Assembly (NCBI RefSeq): GCF_009762775.1
Contig: NZ_CP046401.1
Location: forward strand, 6,212,001-6,276,000
Source of the DNA: Maribellus comscasis
GTDB lineage: Bacteria; Bacteroidota; Bacteroidia; Bacteroidales; Prolixibacteraceae
DNA length: 64,000 nucleotides
Direction of reading: 5' to 3'
The notes below the pieces were generated by a model. That model was not told where the DNA came from, ran no database searches, and worked only from the letters and a program-made list of their open reading frames with translations. A program made the position numbers and the translations under genes. Positions 44,558 to 55,462 of this stretch are shown here, piece by piece (within the stretch, counting starts at the first letter, position 1; the number at the start of each line of letters is the position of its first letter).

Positions 44558-46657
44558 ATGGGAAAACAACTGAATGTTGCACTTATCGGAAATCCAAATA
44601 CCGGTAAGACATCGGTGTTTAATCAGCTTACCGGCTTAAATCAGAAAGTAGGGAATTACCCCGGAGTTACCGTTGAAAAAAAAGAAGGGAAATGTAAATT
44701 GGCCAATGGTCAATTGGCACATATCGTTGATTTGCCGGGAACTTATAGCCTGAATGCGACTTCTCCGGATGAAAAGATTGTCGCCGATTTGCTTCTTCAT
44801 AAAACAAATGATACATACCCTGATGTGGCAGTGATTGTTGCAGATGTTGAAAATTTAAAAAGGAATCTTCTCCTGCTGACTCAAATTAAAGACCTGGATA
44901 TTCCTACGATTCTGGCAATAAACATGGCCGATACCATGAAACGGAAAGGTATTTCCGTTGATCTGAAACAAATGGAAGAAAAACTCCATACCAGAATTGC
45001 GTTGATCAGCGCCAGAAATAACAAGGGAATGGTTGAGCTAAAGGAGCTCATCCAGGATTACGAAAAATTGTCAACAGAATCTTGTGTCAGGTTTACCGAT
45101 ATCGATCCCGCTTATTTTGAGACTCAAAAAAAGAAATTCAACGGCGAAAACTTATATAAACGTTGGTTAAACATAGTTTTGGAAAACGGTTCATTAAAAC
45201 CGGAGAGTGAAAATCAAAATGTTTATGCCAGGTTTGAAAACATAAGTGAAGCTGAAATAAAAAGACTGCAACAAAAAGAAACTATCCTGCGCTACCTGTT
45301 TATCAATCAATTGCTAAAAGATACCTACAAAAGAGATCCGGCTTTAGCTAAAGATTTTCAAAGCAGACTCGACAAGATTTTAACACAAAGGATTTTGGGT
45401 TATGTTATTTTTTTTCTGATAATGCTGCTGGTTTTTCAGTCGATTTACAATTGGAGCAGCTACCCGATGGATTTGATCGATCGTCTTTTTACGCAAATGG
45501 CTGAATGGGTAGAAATTACTTTGCCACAAGGAGCTTTGACAAATTTGGTTTCCGAAGGAATTATACCAGGAATAGGAGGGATTGTTATTTTTGTTCCTCA
45601 AATTGCCTTTTTGTTCCTTTTTATCTCGCTTCTGGAAGAAAGTGGATATATGAGCCGCGTTGTATTTCTTATGGACAAAATTATGCGCAGATTTGGCCTG
45701 AACGGAAAAAGTGTTGTGCCTTTAATTTCAGGCACAGCCTGCGCCATACCGGCTATTATGGCTACCCGCAGTATTGATGACTGGAAAGAGCGTCTGATTA
45801 CAATTCTGATTACTCCGTTTATTACCTGCTCTGCCCGCTTGCCTGTTTATTTAATTATCATTGCGTTGGTTATACCCGAAAACTCATTTCTGGGCATGAA
45901 TTTACAGGGACTCACGTTAATGGGGCTGTACTTTCTTGGTTTTTTAACGGCTGTTTTTTCAGGCTATATTTTAAATAAAATACTAAAACTTAAAAGCCGG
46001 TTGTTTTTTATCTCAGAAATGCCTGCGTACAAGCTTCCTTTGCTTAAGAATATTGTTTATACCGTAATAGAGAAGACAAAAAGTTTTGTTGTTGGTGCTG
46101 GTAAAATTATCCTTGCTATTTCCATTGTTTTGTGGTTTTTAGCTTCCAACGGACCCGGGGAAGAATTTAGAAATGCCGAAAATATCATACAAAAAAATGA
46201 ACAAAATCAGCAGCTTACTGAAGAAGACATGGCCAATGCAATTGCATCTTATAAACTTCACCATTCGTATATTGGTATTATTGGTCGTACCATTGAACCA
46301 GTTATCCGCCCGTTGGGGTACGACTGGAAAATTGGTATTGCCTTAATAAGCTCATTGGCTGCACGTGAGGTTTTTGTCGGAACTTTGGCAACGGTTTACA
46401 GCGTTGGCAGCGAAGAGGAAGAAACAATAAAGAACCGTATGATAAAAGAAACAGATGCTGTCACGGGAAAGAAAATATTTAATTTTGCAACCGGTATTTC
46501 TTTGCTGCTTTACTACGCTTTTGCCATGCAGTGTATTAGCACACTGGCCATCGTAAAACGAGAAACCAACAGTTGGAAATGGCCGGTTATTCAGCTTGTT
46601 TTTATGACAGGCTTTGCTTATGTTGTATCTTTGGCGGCTTACCAGATTTTAAAGTAA
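44558..46657 (+). CDS. feoB: Ferrous iron transport protein B
   Basis: 699 residues. The N-terminal G domain carries the P-loop GNPNTGKTSVFNQLTG (about 11-26), DLPGTYSL (G3) and NMAD (G4). A GDI-like helical domain follows, then about nine to ten membrane helices with two Gate regions (FLFISLLEESGYMSRVVFLMD; PLISGTACAIPAIMATR) and a late LISSLAAREVFVGTLATVY. This is the GTP-driven Fe(II) permease of the inner membrane. Typical length and all key motifs are present. Confidence 0.97.
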   Translation: MGKQLNVALIGNPNTGKTSVFNQLTGLNQKVGNYPGVTVEKKEGKCKLANGQLAHIVDLPGTYSLNATSPDEKIVADLLLHKTNDTYPDVAVIVADVENLKRNLLLLTQIKDLDIPTILAINMADTMKRKGISVDLKQMEEKLHTRIALISARNNKGMVELKELIQDYEKLSTESCVRFTDIDPAYFETQKKKFNGENLYKRWLNIVLENGSLKPESENQNVYARFENISEAEIKRLQQKETILRYLFINQLLKDTYKRDPALAKDFQSRLDKILTQRILGYVIFFLIMLLVFQSIYNWSSYPMDLIDRLFTQMAEWVEITLPQGALTNLVSEGIIPGIGGIVIFVPQIAFLFLFISLLEESGYMSRVVFLMDKIMRRFGLNGKSVVPLISGTACAIPAIMATRSIDDWKERLITILITPFITCSARLPVYLIIIALVIPENSFLGMNLQGLTLMGLYFLGFLTAVFSGYILNKILKLKSRLFFISEMPAYKLPLLKNIVYTVIEKTKSFVVGAGKIILAISIVLWFLASNGPGEEFRNAENIIQKNEQNQQLTEEDMANAIASYKLHHSYIGIIGRTIEPVIRPLGYDWKIGIALISSLAAREVFVGTLATVYSVGSEEEETIKNRMIKETDAVTGKKIFNFATGISLLLYYAFAMQCISTLAIVKRETNSWKWPVIQLVFMTGFAYVVSLAAYQILK

Positions 46658-46683
46658 GGTATAAGTTTTAAGAAATAGAAAAG

Positions 46684-46818
46684 ATGTTTGATTTTCAAAA
46701 TATAATAGTTTATATCATTGTATTGGCAGCCGTAGTCTGGTTGCTTAAGAAGTTGTTTTGGAAAAAAAGAAAAAATTCATCTTCGGAATGCGGAAAAGCC
46801 GGATGCAGTTGTCATTAG
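46684..46818 (+). CDS. FeoB-associated Cys-rich membrane protein
   Basis: A 44-residue product starts at the ATG at 46684, 26 bases after feoB. It has one membrane helix (IIVYIIVLAAVVWLL), a very basic stretch (KKLFWKKRKN), and a Cys-rich end (CGKAGCSCH). This is the layout of the small FeoB-associated proteins found after feoB in several phyla, which are thought to assist ferrous iron transport. It is the third gene of the feo operon. Easily missed because of its size. Confidence 0.85.
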   Translation: MFDFQNIIVYIIVLAAVVWLLKKLFWKKRKNSSSECGKAGCSCH

Positions 46819-46834
46819 TCCGGATTGAAACTGA

Positions 46835-46880
46835 AAACAACAAGCAATAAGATTATTATTAATTTTAGTGCTTGTTGTTT
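46835..46880. terminator. Bidirectional terminator between the feo operon and dapA
   Basis: AAACAACAAGCA and TGCTTGTTGTTT form a perfect 12-bp stem around a 22-base AT-rich loop. GTTTTAAT follows on the plus strand and TTTTCAG on the minus strand. It sits between the convergent feo and dapA genes. Confidence 0.75.
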
Positions 46881-46891
46881 GTTTTAATAAA

Positions 46892-47770
46892 TTATTTCAG
46901 TTTTAAATAAGCCTCTTTAACTTCGTTGTATGTTTCGTCGCTGTTTTTATACAGTGGAGAACGAAGCACGTTTTCAATGATTCCCTGGTAGTGTAACAGC
47001 GCTTTTATTCCTCCCGGATTTCCTTCTTTAAAAAGAAGCTTAAACAAATCAATCATTTCAAAATGCATTTCCAGCGATTCGCTGAATTTACCTTCCAAAG
47101 CCAAATGAATTAGTTTACTCAATTTTCCGGGGAGAGCATTTGCGATAACTGAAATGACACCTTTACCGCCAATTGAAATAATAGGAAGCGCCAACACATC
47201 GTCACCCGAAATCACTGTAAAATTATCAGGCGTATATTTTCCTATTTTTGTGATTTGAGACAGAATACCTGAAGCCTCTTTTACCGCAGCAATTTTTTCG
47301 GATGTTTCAGCCAAACGGGCTACCGTTTCAGCCTCAAGATTTACCCCTGTTCTTGAGGGAACATTATATAAAATAATTGGAACCGGACTCGCTTTTGCTA
47401 TTTCAGAGTAGTGAACAAACATACCTTCCTGTGAAGGTTTATTGTAATAGGGAGTAACAATGAGTAGTCCACTCACTCCGTTAAAATCAAATTTGTCAAT
47501 TTGTTTGATGATTTTTCGCGTATCATTTCCCCCCATACCAACAACTACAGGTAGTCCGTCCGATTTATCTTTAATCAGTTTAACAATGTCCTGTTTTTCC
47601 CCGGCTGAAAGTGTTGGTGTTTCCGCGGTGGTTCCCAACGCTACCAGATAATCCATCTTTCCCTGAACCTGATTGTTAACAATCACTTCAAGTGATTTAA
47701 AATCAACACTGTTGTCTTTTTTGAAAGGAGTTACCAAAGCTACTCCTGCTCCTGTAAAAAGCTGCCTCAT
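46892..47770 (-). CDS. dapA: 4-hydroxy-tetrahydrodipicolinate synthase
   Basis: 292 residues, normal length. It shows GAGVALVTPFKKDNSVDF, then LGTTAETPTLS, the Tyr of ILYNVPSRTGVNL, and the Schiff-base Lys in IAAVKEASGIL. SGDDVLALPIISIGGKGVISV completes the DapA/NAL signature. It condenses pyruvate with aspartate semialdehyde on the path to diaminopimelate and lysine. Its ATG overlaps the stop of the upstream gene as ATGA. It is the last gene of the ligA operon. Confidence 0.95.
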   Translation of the reverse strand: MRQLFTGAGVALVTPFKKDNSVDFKSLEVIVNNQVQGKMDYLVALGTTAETPTLSAGEKQDIVKLIKDKSDGLPVVVGMGGNDTRKIIKQIDKFDFNGVSGLLIVTPYYNKPSQEGMFVHYSEIAKASPVPIILYNVPSRTGVNLEAETVARLAETSEKIAAVKEASGILSQITKIGKYTPDNFTVISGDDVLALPIISIGGKGVISVIANALPGKLSKLIHLALEGKFSESLEMHFEMIDLFKLLFKEGNPGGIKALLHYQGIIENVLRSPLYKNSDETYNEVKEAYLKLK

Positions 47771-48345
47771 TTACTCGTTTTTTGATTTAGCTGGCCAAGA
47801 TAGAAAATTTGTTGTTTGGCAAGAAACAACGCATCCCGATTTTGACCAATGTTAATGTTAAGGTCTAAATAATTTTTTTCTTTTTGAGACCATCCTACTT
47901 TAAATTTTGCCTGTGTGGAAAGTGTTATAAAGTCCAGTGTGATATTTTGACTTAGTGCAATATTTAAAAGTATATCGAATTTTAATTGTGTAAAGGTATC
48001 TATCCGGCCTTGTTTGGGGAGTTTTAACCAATCGAGTTCTTTTGGTGTTAACGAATTTGTATCCGTTGCAAAATTTACGTCTTCATTATAAACACAAAAA
48101 CCACGAACCACGACTCCTCTTTCAGAAAAAAATTCTTTTATAAAATGATAAGCATTTTTTCCTTCGGGCTCCCAGATTATCCCAACTTTTTTTACCGAAT
48201 CCAAATCCGGAACCTGAGGACTATGATTTATGATTAATTCTGTTTTTAACAGTCTCCGGTTAGCGTATTTTTCTCTTATTCCCATTCTTTCGGCAAATTT
48301 AATAAATGATTGATGAAAGTCTATTTTAAGAGAAATCAAATTCAT
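47767..48345 (-). CDS. Conserved hypothetical protein between ligA and dapA (DUF6913-like)
   Basis: 192 residues, soluble, no signal. It contains VKKVGIIWEPEGKNAYHFIKEFF, a Rossmann-like start, then VRGFCVYNED and KFDILLNIALSQNITLDFITLSTQAKFKVG. I recall similar proteins in Bacteroidota next to dapA or ligA annotated as DUF6913; that label is from memory and should be checked. The start lies one base after the ligA stop and its stop overlaps the dapA start, so translational coupling is likely. No function is assigned. Confidence 0.75.
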   Translation of the reverse strand: MNLISLKIDFHQSFIKFAERMGIREKYANRRLLKTELIINHSPQVPDLDSVKKVGIIWEPEGKNAYHFIKEFFSERGVVVRGFCVYNEDVNFATDTNSLTPKELDWLKLPKQGRIDTFTQLKFDILLNIALSQNITLDFITLSTQAKFKVGWSQKEKNYLDLNINIGQNRDALFLAKQQIFYLGQLNQKTSK

Positions 48346-48346
48346 T

Positions 48347-50464
<2,118 letters not shown>

Positions 50465-50488
50465 TTATGAACACAAAAACAAATAATT

Positions 50489-51073
50489 ATGTCATTCACA
50501 CTCGAAATTGGAGAAAAAGCAATAGATTTTAATTTACCGGGCACCGACGGCAAAACTTATTCACTTGAAAATTTTAAAGATTCAAAATATCTCGTAGTGT
50601 TTTTCACCTGTAATCACTGTCCGTATGTAATTGGCAGCGATGAAGTGACAAGAAAGACCGTTGAGCGTTTTCAGCCTTTAGGCGTAGAGTTTGTGGGGAT
50701 CAACTCGAACAGTAAAAATACATATGAGGACGATGATTTTCCGCATATGGTTGAACGAATGAAGGACTATAAATTTCCCTGGAAGTATTTATATGATGAG
50801 TCTCAGGAAGTGGCTGAGGCATACGGAGCTCTGCGAACACCTCATTTTTATGTTTTTGATGAAAACCGTAGGCTGGTATATACGGGCAGAGGGGTAGATA
50901 GTCCGCGCGATGTATCAAAAATGACTGTAAATGATTTGGAACGAACTCTGGAAGAACTCACTTCAGGCAAACCCATCTCTGTTTCTCTCACCAATCCAAT
51001 TGGATGCAATGTTAAATGGGAAGGAAAAGATAAACACTGGATGCCCGCAGAAGCTTGTGATTTAGTCTTTTAA
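50489..51073 (+). CDS. Thioredoxin-fold (AhpC/TSA-type) protein
   Basis: 194 residues, no signal peptide. It opens [20 protein letters not shown] and has a CxxC in [14 protein letters not shown], then [11 protein letters not shown] and [18 protein letters not shown]. This is the redoxin family often labelled thioredoxin-family or peroxiredoxin-like. The C-terminal [17 protein letters not shown] is shared by this subgroup. Likely a cytoplasmic thiol-disulfide protein; the exact partner is unknown. Convergent with the GNAT gene 7 bp away. Confidence 0.85.
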   Translation: MSFTLEIGEKAIDFNLPGTDGKTYSLENFKDSKYLVVFFTCNHCPYVIGSDEVTRKTVERFQPLGVEFVGINSNSKNTYEDDDFPHMVERMKDYKFPWKYLYDESQEVAEAYGALRTPHFYVFDENRRLVYTGRGVDSPRDVSKMTVNDLERTLEELTSGKPISVSLTNPIGCNVKWEGKDKHWMPAEACDLVF

Positions 51074-51080
51074 TCGCAAA

Positions 51081-51566
51081 CTAAGTACTTTTATCTCCCC
51101 CGGTATTTCTCAAATTTAGTTTCATTTGGTACAAGTGAAATCCTTTTGCCCAAAAATCGTTAATGACATTTTCCTGTTTAAAGCCTAGTTTTTCGTAAAA
51201 TTTACAGGCCAGTTGTGAGGTTCTGACGATTACTGTATGGATATCCGGCCTGTTTCTAATAGCAGACAAGCGATGGAGAGTTAATTCTTTACCAATTCCC
51301 TTTTTATGGAAATCGGGATGGATCATGTCCCATGCAATTCTGGCTGTATTTTTTTCAGCAAAGTAATTGATTCCGCCTGCACCAATTATTTTCCGGTTTT
51401 GTTCCACCACAAAATAGTCTTCCAGTTGATTTTCAAGATAATCCTTAAAATCCTTTTCTTCTGAAGGATCAAAAAAAGCAGGTGTGTTGAAGCGAAACAA
51501 CTCAAGTACCTTTAATTGGTCAGCGGTTGTATATTTTCGTATTAATTTTGAAGGTGTTTTTTTCAT
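51081..51566 (-). CDS. GNAT family N-acetyltransferase
   Basis: 161 residues. The acetyl-CoA-binding motif A is IHPDFHKKGIGKELTLHRL. Further GNAT strands are VVEQNRKIIGAGGINYF, HTVIVRTSQLACKFYEKLGF and the final hydrophobic strand. The acceptor is not predictable from sequence. The start at 51566 follows a 113-bp gap that holds a small candidate gene. Confidence 0.85.
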   Translation of the reverse strand: MKKTPSKLIRKYTTADQLKVLELFRFNTPAFFDPSEEKDFKDYLENQLEDYFVVEQNRKIIGAGGINYFAEKNTARIAWDMIHPDFHKKGIGKELTLHRLSAIRNRPDIHTVIVRTSQLACKFYEKLGFKQENVINDFWAKGFHLYQMKLNLRNTGGDKST

Positions 51567-51572
51567 CTGGCC

Positions 51573-51674
51573 TTAAAAATAGTGGAATTCCGGATTCCTG
51601 ATTTTCTTCGTTTGAGCGTAACCAACCAACGATGGAACGATAAAAAGGATCAAAAACAGGTATTTCATAAACAT
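51573..51674 (-). CDS. Candidate 33-residue secreted peptide or gene remnant
   Basis: An ATG at 51674 (a second at 51668) opens a 33-codon frame ending in TAA. The product is a textbook signal peptide with cleavage near VGYAQ, as in the GIN-domain protein here, leaving only about 12 residues (KKIRNPEFHYF end). It could be a very small exported peptide, or the 5' end of a gene whose rest was deleted. It lies between the methyltransferase and GNAT genes on their strand. Confidence 0.35.
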   Translation of the reverse strand: MFMKYLFLILFIVPSLVGYAQTKKIRNPEFHYF

Positions 51675-51679
51675 AAAAT

Positions 51680-52558
51680 TTACAGCTTTTTTACAGAAGT
51701 TGCATCATAACCGGTTTGATTTACCGGGTGATTATTTACTTCAAAGATACTGTTGTCAAGAAATTCTTCAATAAAAGACAAACCGGGAGCATAGTAAAAT
51801 GAACCTCCTTTTTTTAGCGAATGAAGAATTTCCATGTATTTTTTTGCATACCTGACATAATCACCATCTTTTCTGAAATGATGGTGTGCAAAGTGGTTTG
51901 AAAATCCAAGATTGCTGATAATTGTTCCCCATTTGTTGTTTTCAAAGTGATATTCAAACCAGTCGAATTGGGAACAATAGTTTTCATTCTGAACCATCCG
52001 GTCAAATCCAAAAGTATCAATACCAATGCTTTGTAAATGTTTAACAAGCGCTGCCGATTTACCGCAACCGATATCCAAAACCGGTTCAACTAAGTGTGAT
52101 AAATTGATTTTTAACAATTCAATTTGTAGTTGAGGACTGTATTCGTTACATACCACGCATTCAACCATTGAACTGCTTTTTTTGTATATCTGCTCGGCAA
52201 AAGGGTTGGTTTCTGTTAACCAGGTTTTAAGCTTTTTATAGTGAATGCTGGCGATTTTATCAATATCGTTCTCCTGTTTTAAGGACTGAAACAAATCAGA
52301 ATAAATGGTTTTTAAGCGTACTTTTGCAGCTTTATCAAACGAATAATACTGGTTTACACGATAGAATTCCTCCAGCGCATTTTGGGTTGCATAATCAATC
52401 AAAAGCTTTTCATTTTTACTGTCTGTTTCCTTGTATTGCAATGCAATTTTTTTTGTTTCAGCAACAAATTGAAATAAGCTGCTGAGGTTGGAATTAAACA
52501 GATTTTTGCCCCTGTTGTAGCGGATTTGATTATCAATATTTTCTTTGATATTGAGCAT
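51680..52558 (-). CDS. Class I SAM-dependent methyltransferase-like protein
   Basis: 292 residues. The first half (about 1-150) is helical and unlike any methyltransferase domain I know. The Rossmann part carries motif I as PVLDIGCGKSAALVKHL, an acidic loop DTFGFDRM, and WGTIISNLGFSNHFAHHHF, followed by a GGSFYYAPGLSFIEEFL strand. Substrate unknown. Its start is 3 bases from the stop of the upstream esterase gene, so they are co-transcribed. Confidence 0.78.
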   Translation of the reverse strand: MLNIKENIDNQIRYNRGKNLFNSNLSSLFQFVAETKKIALQYKETDSKNEKLLIDYATQNALEEFYRVNQYYSFDKAAKVRLKTIYSDLFQSLKQENDIDKIASIHYKKLKTWLTETNPFAEQIYKKSSSMVECVVCNEYSPQLQIELLKINLSHLVEPVLDIGCGKSAALVKHLQSIGIDTFGFDRMVQNENYCSQFDWFEYHFENNKWGTIISNLGFSNHFAHHHFRKDGDYVRYAKKYMEILHSLKKGGSFYYAPGLSFIEEFLDNSIFEVNNHPVNQTGYDATSVKKL

Positions 52559-52561
52559 AAC

Positions 52562-53488
52562 TTAGTTTAGCACATGTTTGTGTACGAAGGTAACGATTTC
52601 GTTCATAGCTTCCATTGCCTCCGGAAAAAACGGCGATAACAGAGGGTAACAATGAATCATGTCTTTGCCCGGTTTAAAGGTAATATCGTTGCCGGCTTTT
52701 TTTGCTTTTTCATAAAATGATTTACTGTCATCGAACAGCTCGTCAGCCTCTCCCGCACTGATAAAAATGGGAGGAAGCCCTGATAAATCTCCGGCCACGG
52801 GTGATATATACGGAGAATTTACATCGTTTTTTCCGGTGTAATAGTGGCTGAAAACATTCCAGCAGTTATGTGGTGCCAATGATACGCTGTTTTTTGTTTT
52901 ATAGGATGCCCCTGAACAGCTTAAATCGGTCCACGGCTGAATGGCCACAGCGGCTTTTGGCAAAGGAATCTTTTTATCGCGAAGAGCCAGGAGCGTTGCC
53001 AGGCAAAGTCCCCCGCCTGCCGATTCTCCCATTATAATTATGTTTTTAGGTTTGTATCCCTTTTCCAGAACTGCCTCATAAATTTTTACAGAATCGTTTA
53101 AAGCTGCCGGATACGGATTTTCAGGTGCAAGTCCGTATTCGTACAACAGATTTGTCATTCCCGTTTGCAAAGCAATTTTCGACACAATATTCCGGTGGTC
53201 GTTACACGAACCGGAAATATAGCCGCCTCCGTGTACATAAAAAATTAACTTGTCAGCGCGGGCGTTTGCAGGTGCTATCCATTCCGAGGTGACCATGTTA
53301 ATAACTTCAGGTTTTATCTGAATGCCTTTGGGTAATTTGCCAAACCGTTCTGCACCTCTTTCGCAACTTGCTCTGAATTTTAGAACCGACTGAACATCCC
53401 ATCCCATTGTTTCCTTTTGTAACCTGCCCTTAAAAAAGTGACGGTTTCGCATTAGTCCAATAAATACTTTACTTTTTAAACTTGCCAT
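52562..53488 (-). CDS. Alpha/beta hydrolase of the HSL esterase/lipase family
   Basis: 308 residues from the ATG at 53488; the upstream TTG at 53527 is less likely. The HSL oxyanion motif is FYVHGGGYISGSC and the nucleophile elbow GESAGGGL. PPIFISAGEADELFDDS gives the acidic residue and DMIHCYPLLSPFF the His. It cleaves a carboxylic ester, with the physiological substrate unknown. It follows a Crp/Fnr-type regulator by about 60 bp and precedes the methyltransferase-like gene directly. Confidence 0.88.
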   Translation of the reverse strand: MASLKSKVFIGLMRNRHFFKGRLQKETMGWDVQSVLKFRASCERGAERFGKLPKGIQIKPEVINMVTSEWIAPANARADKLIFYVHGGGYISGSCNDHRNIVSKIALQTGMTNLLYEYGLAPENPYPAALNDSVKIYEAVLEKGYKPKNIIIMGESAGGGLCLATLLALRDKKIPLPKAAVAIQPWTDLSCSGASYKTKNSVSLAPHNCWNVFSHYYTGKNDVNSPYISPVAGDLSGLPPIFISAGEADELFDDSKSFYEKAKKAGNDITFKPGKDMIHCYPLLSPFFPEAMEAMNEIVTFVHKHVLN

Positions 53489-53547
53489 AGCTTTTATTTT
53501 TTTGCAGCAAATTTCTTCTTTCTTCAAGGCAGTTTACTTCACCTATG

Positions 53548-54132
53548 TTAACTTTTTCTGCTTTGATGTAAATTATTTCGAATGCGACTTAAGGACTGGG
53601 GGGCAATTCCCAAAAAAGAAGCCAGATGCTTTAACGGAATTTTTTGCAGCAGTTCAGCGGGATAGGTCTCTTGTAAAATTTCATATCTTTTTTCGGCGGT
53701 TAGAACTTTTGAATCGAGCATCAGTTTTTCGGTAAATTCCTGTATCTCATTTAAAAGTTTGCGCATAAAAATGTTCCACGAATTTATTTTTTCCAGTTGT
53801 TTGTATTGTTGGTAACTGATTTCCCAAACCACAGTTTCTTCAAGTGCCTGAATACTTTCGTTGGCAGGACTTTGGTTGCGGAAGCTGATTTTTGATGTAA
53901 AACAATAAGGCGCCAAGGCAAAGGTTTTAGTAATATCTTCTCCGTCGATGTTGCAAAAAAAGCGAATCAGTCCCCGTTCAAAGAAATAGAAATGATGACA
54001 CACTTTTCCTTCCTGAAGTATAATTTCGTCTTTACTGAAAATTTTTTTTTGAAATTCTCTTTTGATATCGTTCCAGTCGTTTTCTGAAAGGGTGATGTAT
54101 CGGTTTATGAAGTCTTTTAAAAGGTCTGGCAT
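53548..54132 (-). CDS. Crp/Fnr family transcriptional regulator
   Basis: 194 residues. An N-terminal cyclic nucleotide-binding-like beta barrel (about 15-120) contains FSKDEIILQEGKVCHHFYFFERGLIRFF. A helical dimer segment follows, then a winged HTH (IPLKHLASFLGIAPQSLSRIR). No Cys cluster for an FNR iron-sulfur centre is present. The ligand is unknown. It may control the esterase and methyltransferase genes downstream, or the D-Ala-D-Ala operon whose last gene ends 180 bp upstream; neither is shown by sequence. Confidence 0.88.
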   Translation of the reverse strand: MPDLLKDFINRYITLSENDWNDIKREFQKKIFSKDEIILQEGKVCHHFYFFERGLIRFFCNIDGEDITKTFALAPYCFTSKISFRNQSPANESIQALEETVVWEISYQQYKQLEKINSWNIFMRKLLNEIQEFTEKLMLDSKVLTAEKRYEILQETYPAELLQKIPLKHLASFLGIAPQSLSRIRNNLHQSRKS

Positions 54133-54312
54133 ACTGTTTCTTAAATTGAAAAAGCCAATTTTCAGCCTTTAAAGTTATATTTTTTCTGTGATTATAAAAG
54201 GAGTGAACTCAAAGCCGATAATCGATTCTGTGGTTCAGAAGTAAACCAGGTTTCACCCGGAAAGTCTGACCCGAAACAAACCAACTTTTGTGTCATCGAA
54301 TGTTGGCAAGGT

Positions 54313-55458
54313 TTAACTCCAAAAGAATATAATTCCTGAACGGGGATATATCGTGTCCCGCGAATAAATGCTGTATTTTTTTAATCTTTTATCTAAATTT
54401 ATTTTGAACGTATCGTCTTTTTGAGCAAAATAAGTTATGTAGTCTACATTTTTAATGCCCTTAGGATATCGGAATGTAAATTTCGGATTTGTTGTTGGTT
54501 CAGCAATTACGAAATAAAAGCGGTTATTTTCTTTCATTAACGGGATGCCAAACGAAACTTTTGCTTTATAAAATCTCGATTTTTCTTTCTGCAAAATATA
54601 TTTTCGTACGATTGAATCAGAAACGCTGACTTCGATGCCCTGAATCAGGACCCCTTTGTTTTCGGTGTTAATTAAATTCACACTAAACTCGGAGATATTG
54701 TCTGATTCGTTGTCTTCTTTGTCGTAAAAATTTATTTTTAAACTTAAAGTATCCTTGACAAATGCGTACAAATCCTGCTGCGACAAGCTGTTAAAAAAAG
54801 CCGGAGAGTTGTCTAAAAACAGAATTTCCCGCATAAAAACATTCTCATCATTAAGCCAATAATCTAAACTCTGCTCGTCGAAAGCAAAAATGACTTTTAA
54901 TTTGGGGCTGGAAAGTTTGTTTGAAAAGTGTTTTGTTGATATTAAATTTTGATTCTGAATAAAATAACCGGAACTCGAAATTTTATAGTTGTTAATATTA
55001 ATGTCGTTATCAAGTTCCACTATTTCAACGTCATACTGGTATTCATCCCGGTATATCAGGTTCCCGTCCAAATATTTTTTTATTACACTGTTAAATAACT
55101 GCTCTCCATATTTTTCACCGATAATTGATTTTATATTTTTTAATATAAACTGTTTTCGCTGACTGTAGGAAAACATTTCCAGCATCAGAGAATCCCCCTG
55201 AATGGTTTCAACCAATCTTTTTTTCTCTAAATCGTTATTTGTATTTCTTAAATAGAATTCGAAAAAAATGCCGATAACAAAAATGGTAAACAATGAAGAA
55301 AACAATGTAAGATAAATGTTTTCTACAATTTCACTGAATGTAGCATTATCATCGTAAAAAAACTCCCGGTATCCCCAGGCCATAAGAACAATAATAACGA
55401 CAAGCGAAAGAAAGAAGATCCAAATTTTGTGTGTTAAGATTTTTTTTGCAAGACTCAT
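54313..55458 (-). CDS. Unknown two-helix membrane protein, last gene of the D-Ala-D-Ala operon
   Basis: 381 residues. Two membrane helices (about 11-30 and 50-70) frame an acidic loop. A large cytoplasmic or periplasmic domain follows, with helical (LEMFSYSQRKQFILKNI) then beta-rich parts; no motif is recognised. The start is 4 bases after the stop of the VanX-like gene, so it is certainly part of that operon. The general look recalls membrane-anchored proteins of unknown role near defence or wall genes. No function is assigned. Confidence 0.7.
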   Translation of the reverse strand: MSLAKKILTHKIWIFFLSLVVIIVLMAWGYREFFYDDNATFSEIVENIYLTLFSSLFTIFVIGIFFEFYLRNTNNDLEKKRLVETIQGDSLMLEMFSYSQRKQFILKNIKSIIGEKYGEQLFNSVIKKYLDGNLIYRDEYQYDVEIVELDNDININNYKISSSGYFIQNQNLISTKHFSNKLSSPKLKVIFAFDEQSLDYWLNDENVFMREILFLDNSPAFFNSLSQQDLYAFVKDTLSLKINFYDKEDNESDNISEFSVNLINTENKGVLIQGIEVSVSDSIVRKYILQKEKSRFYKAKVSFGIPLMKENNRFYFVIAEPTTNPKFTFRYPKGIKNVDYITYFAQKDDTFKINLDKRLKKYSIYSRDTIYPRSGIIFFWS

Positions 55459-55462
55459 AAGT

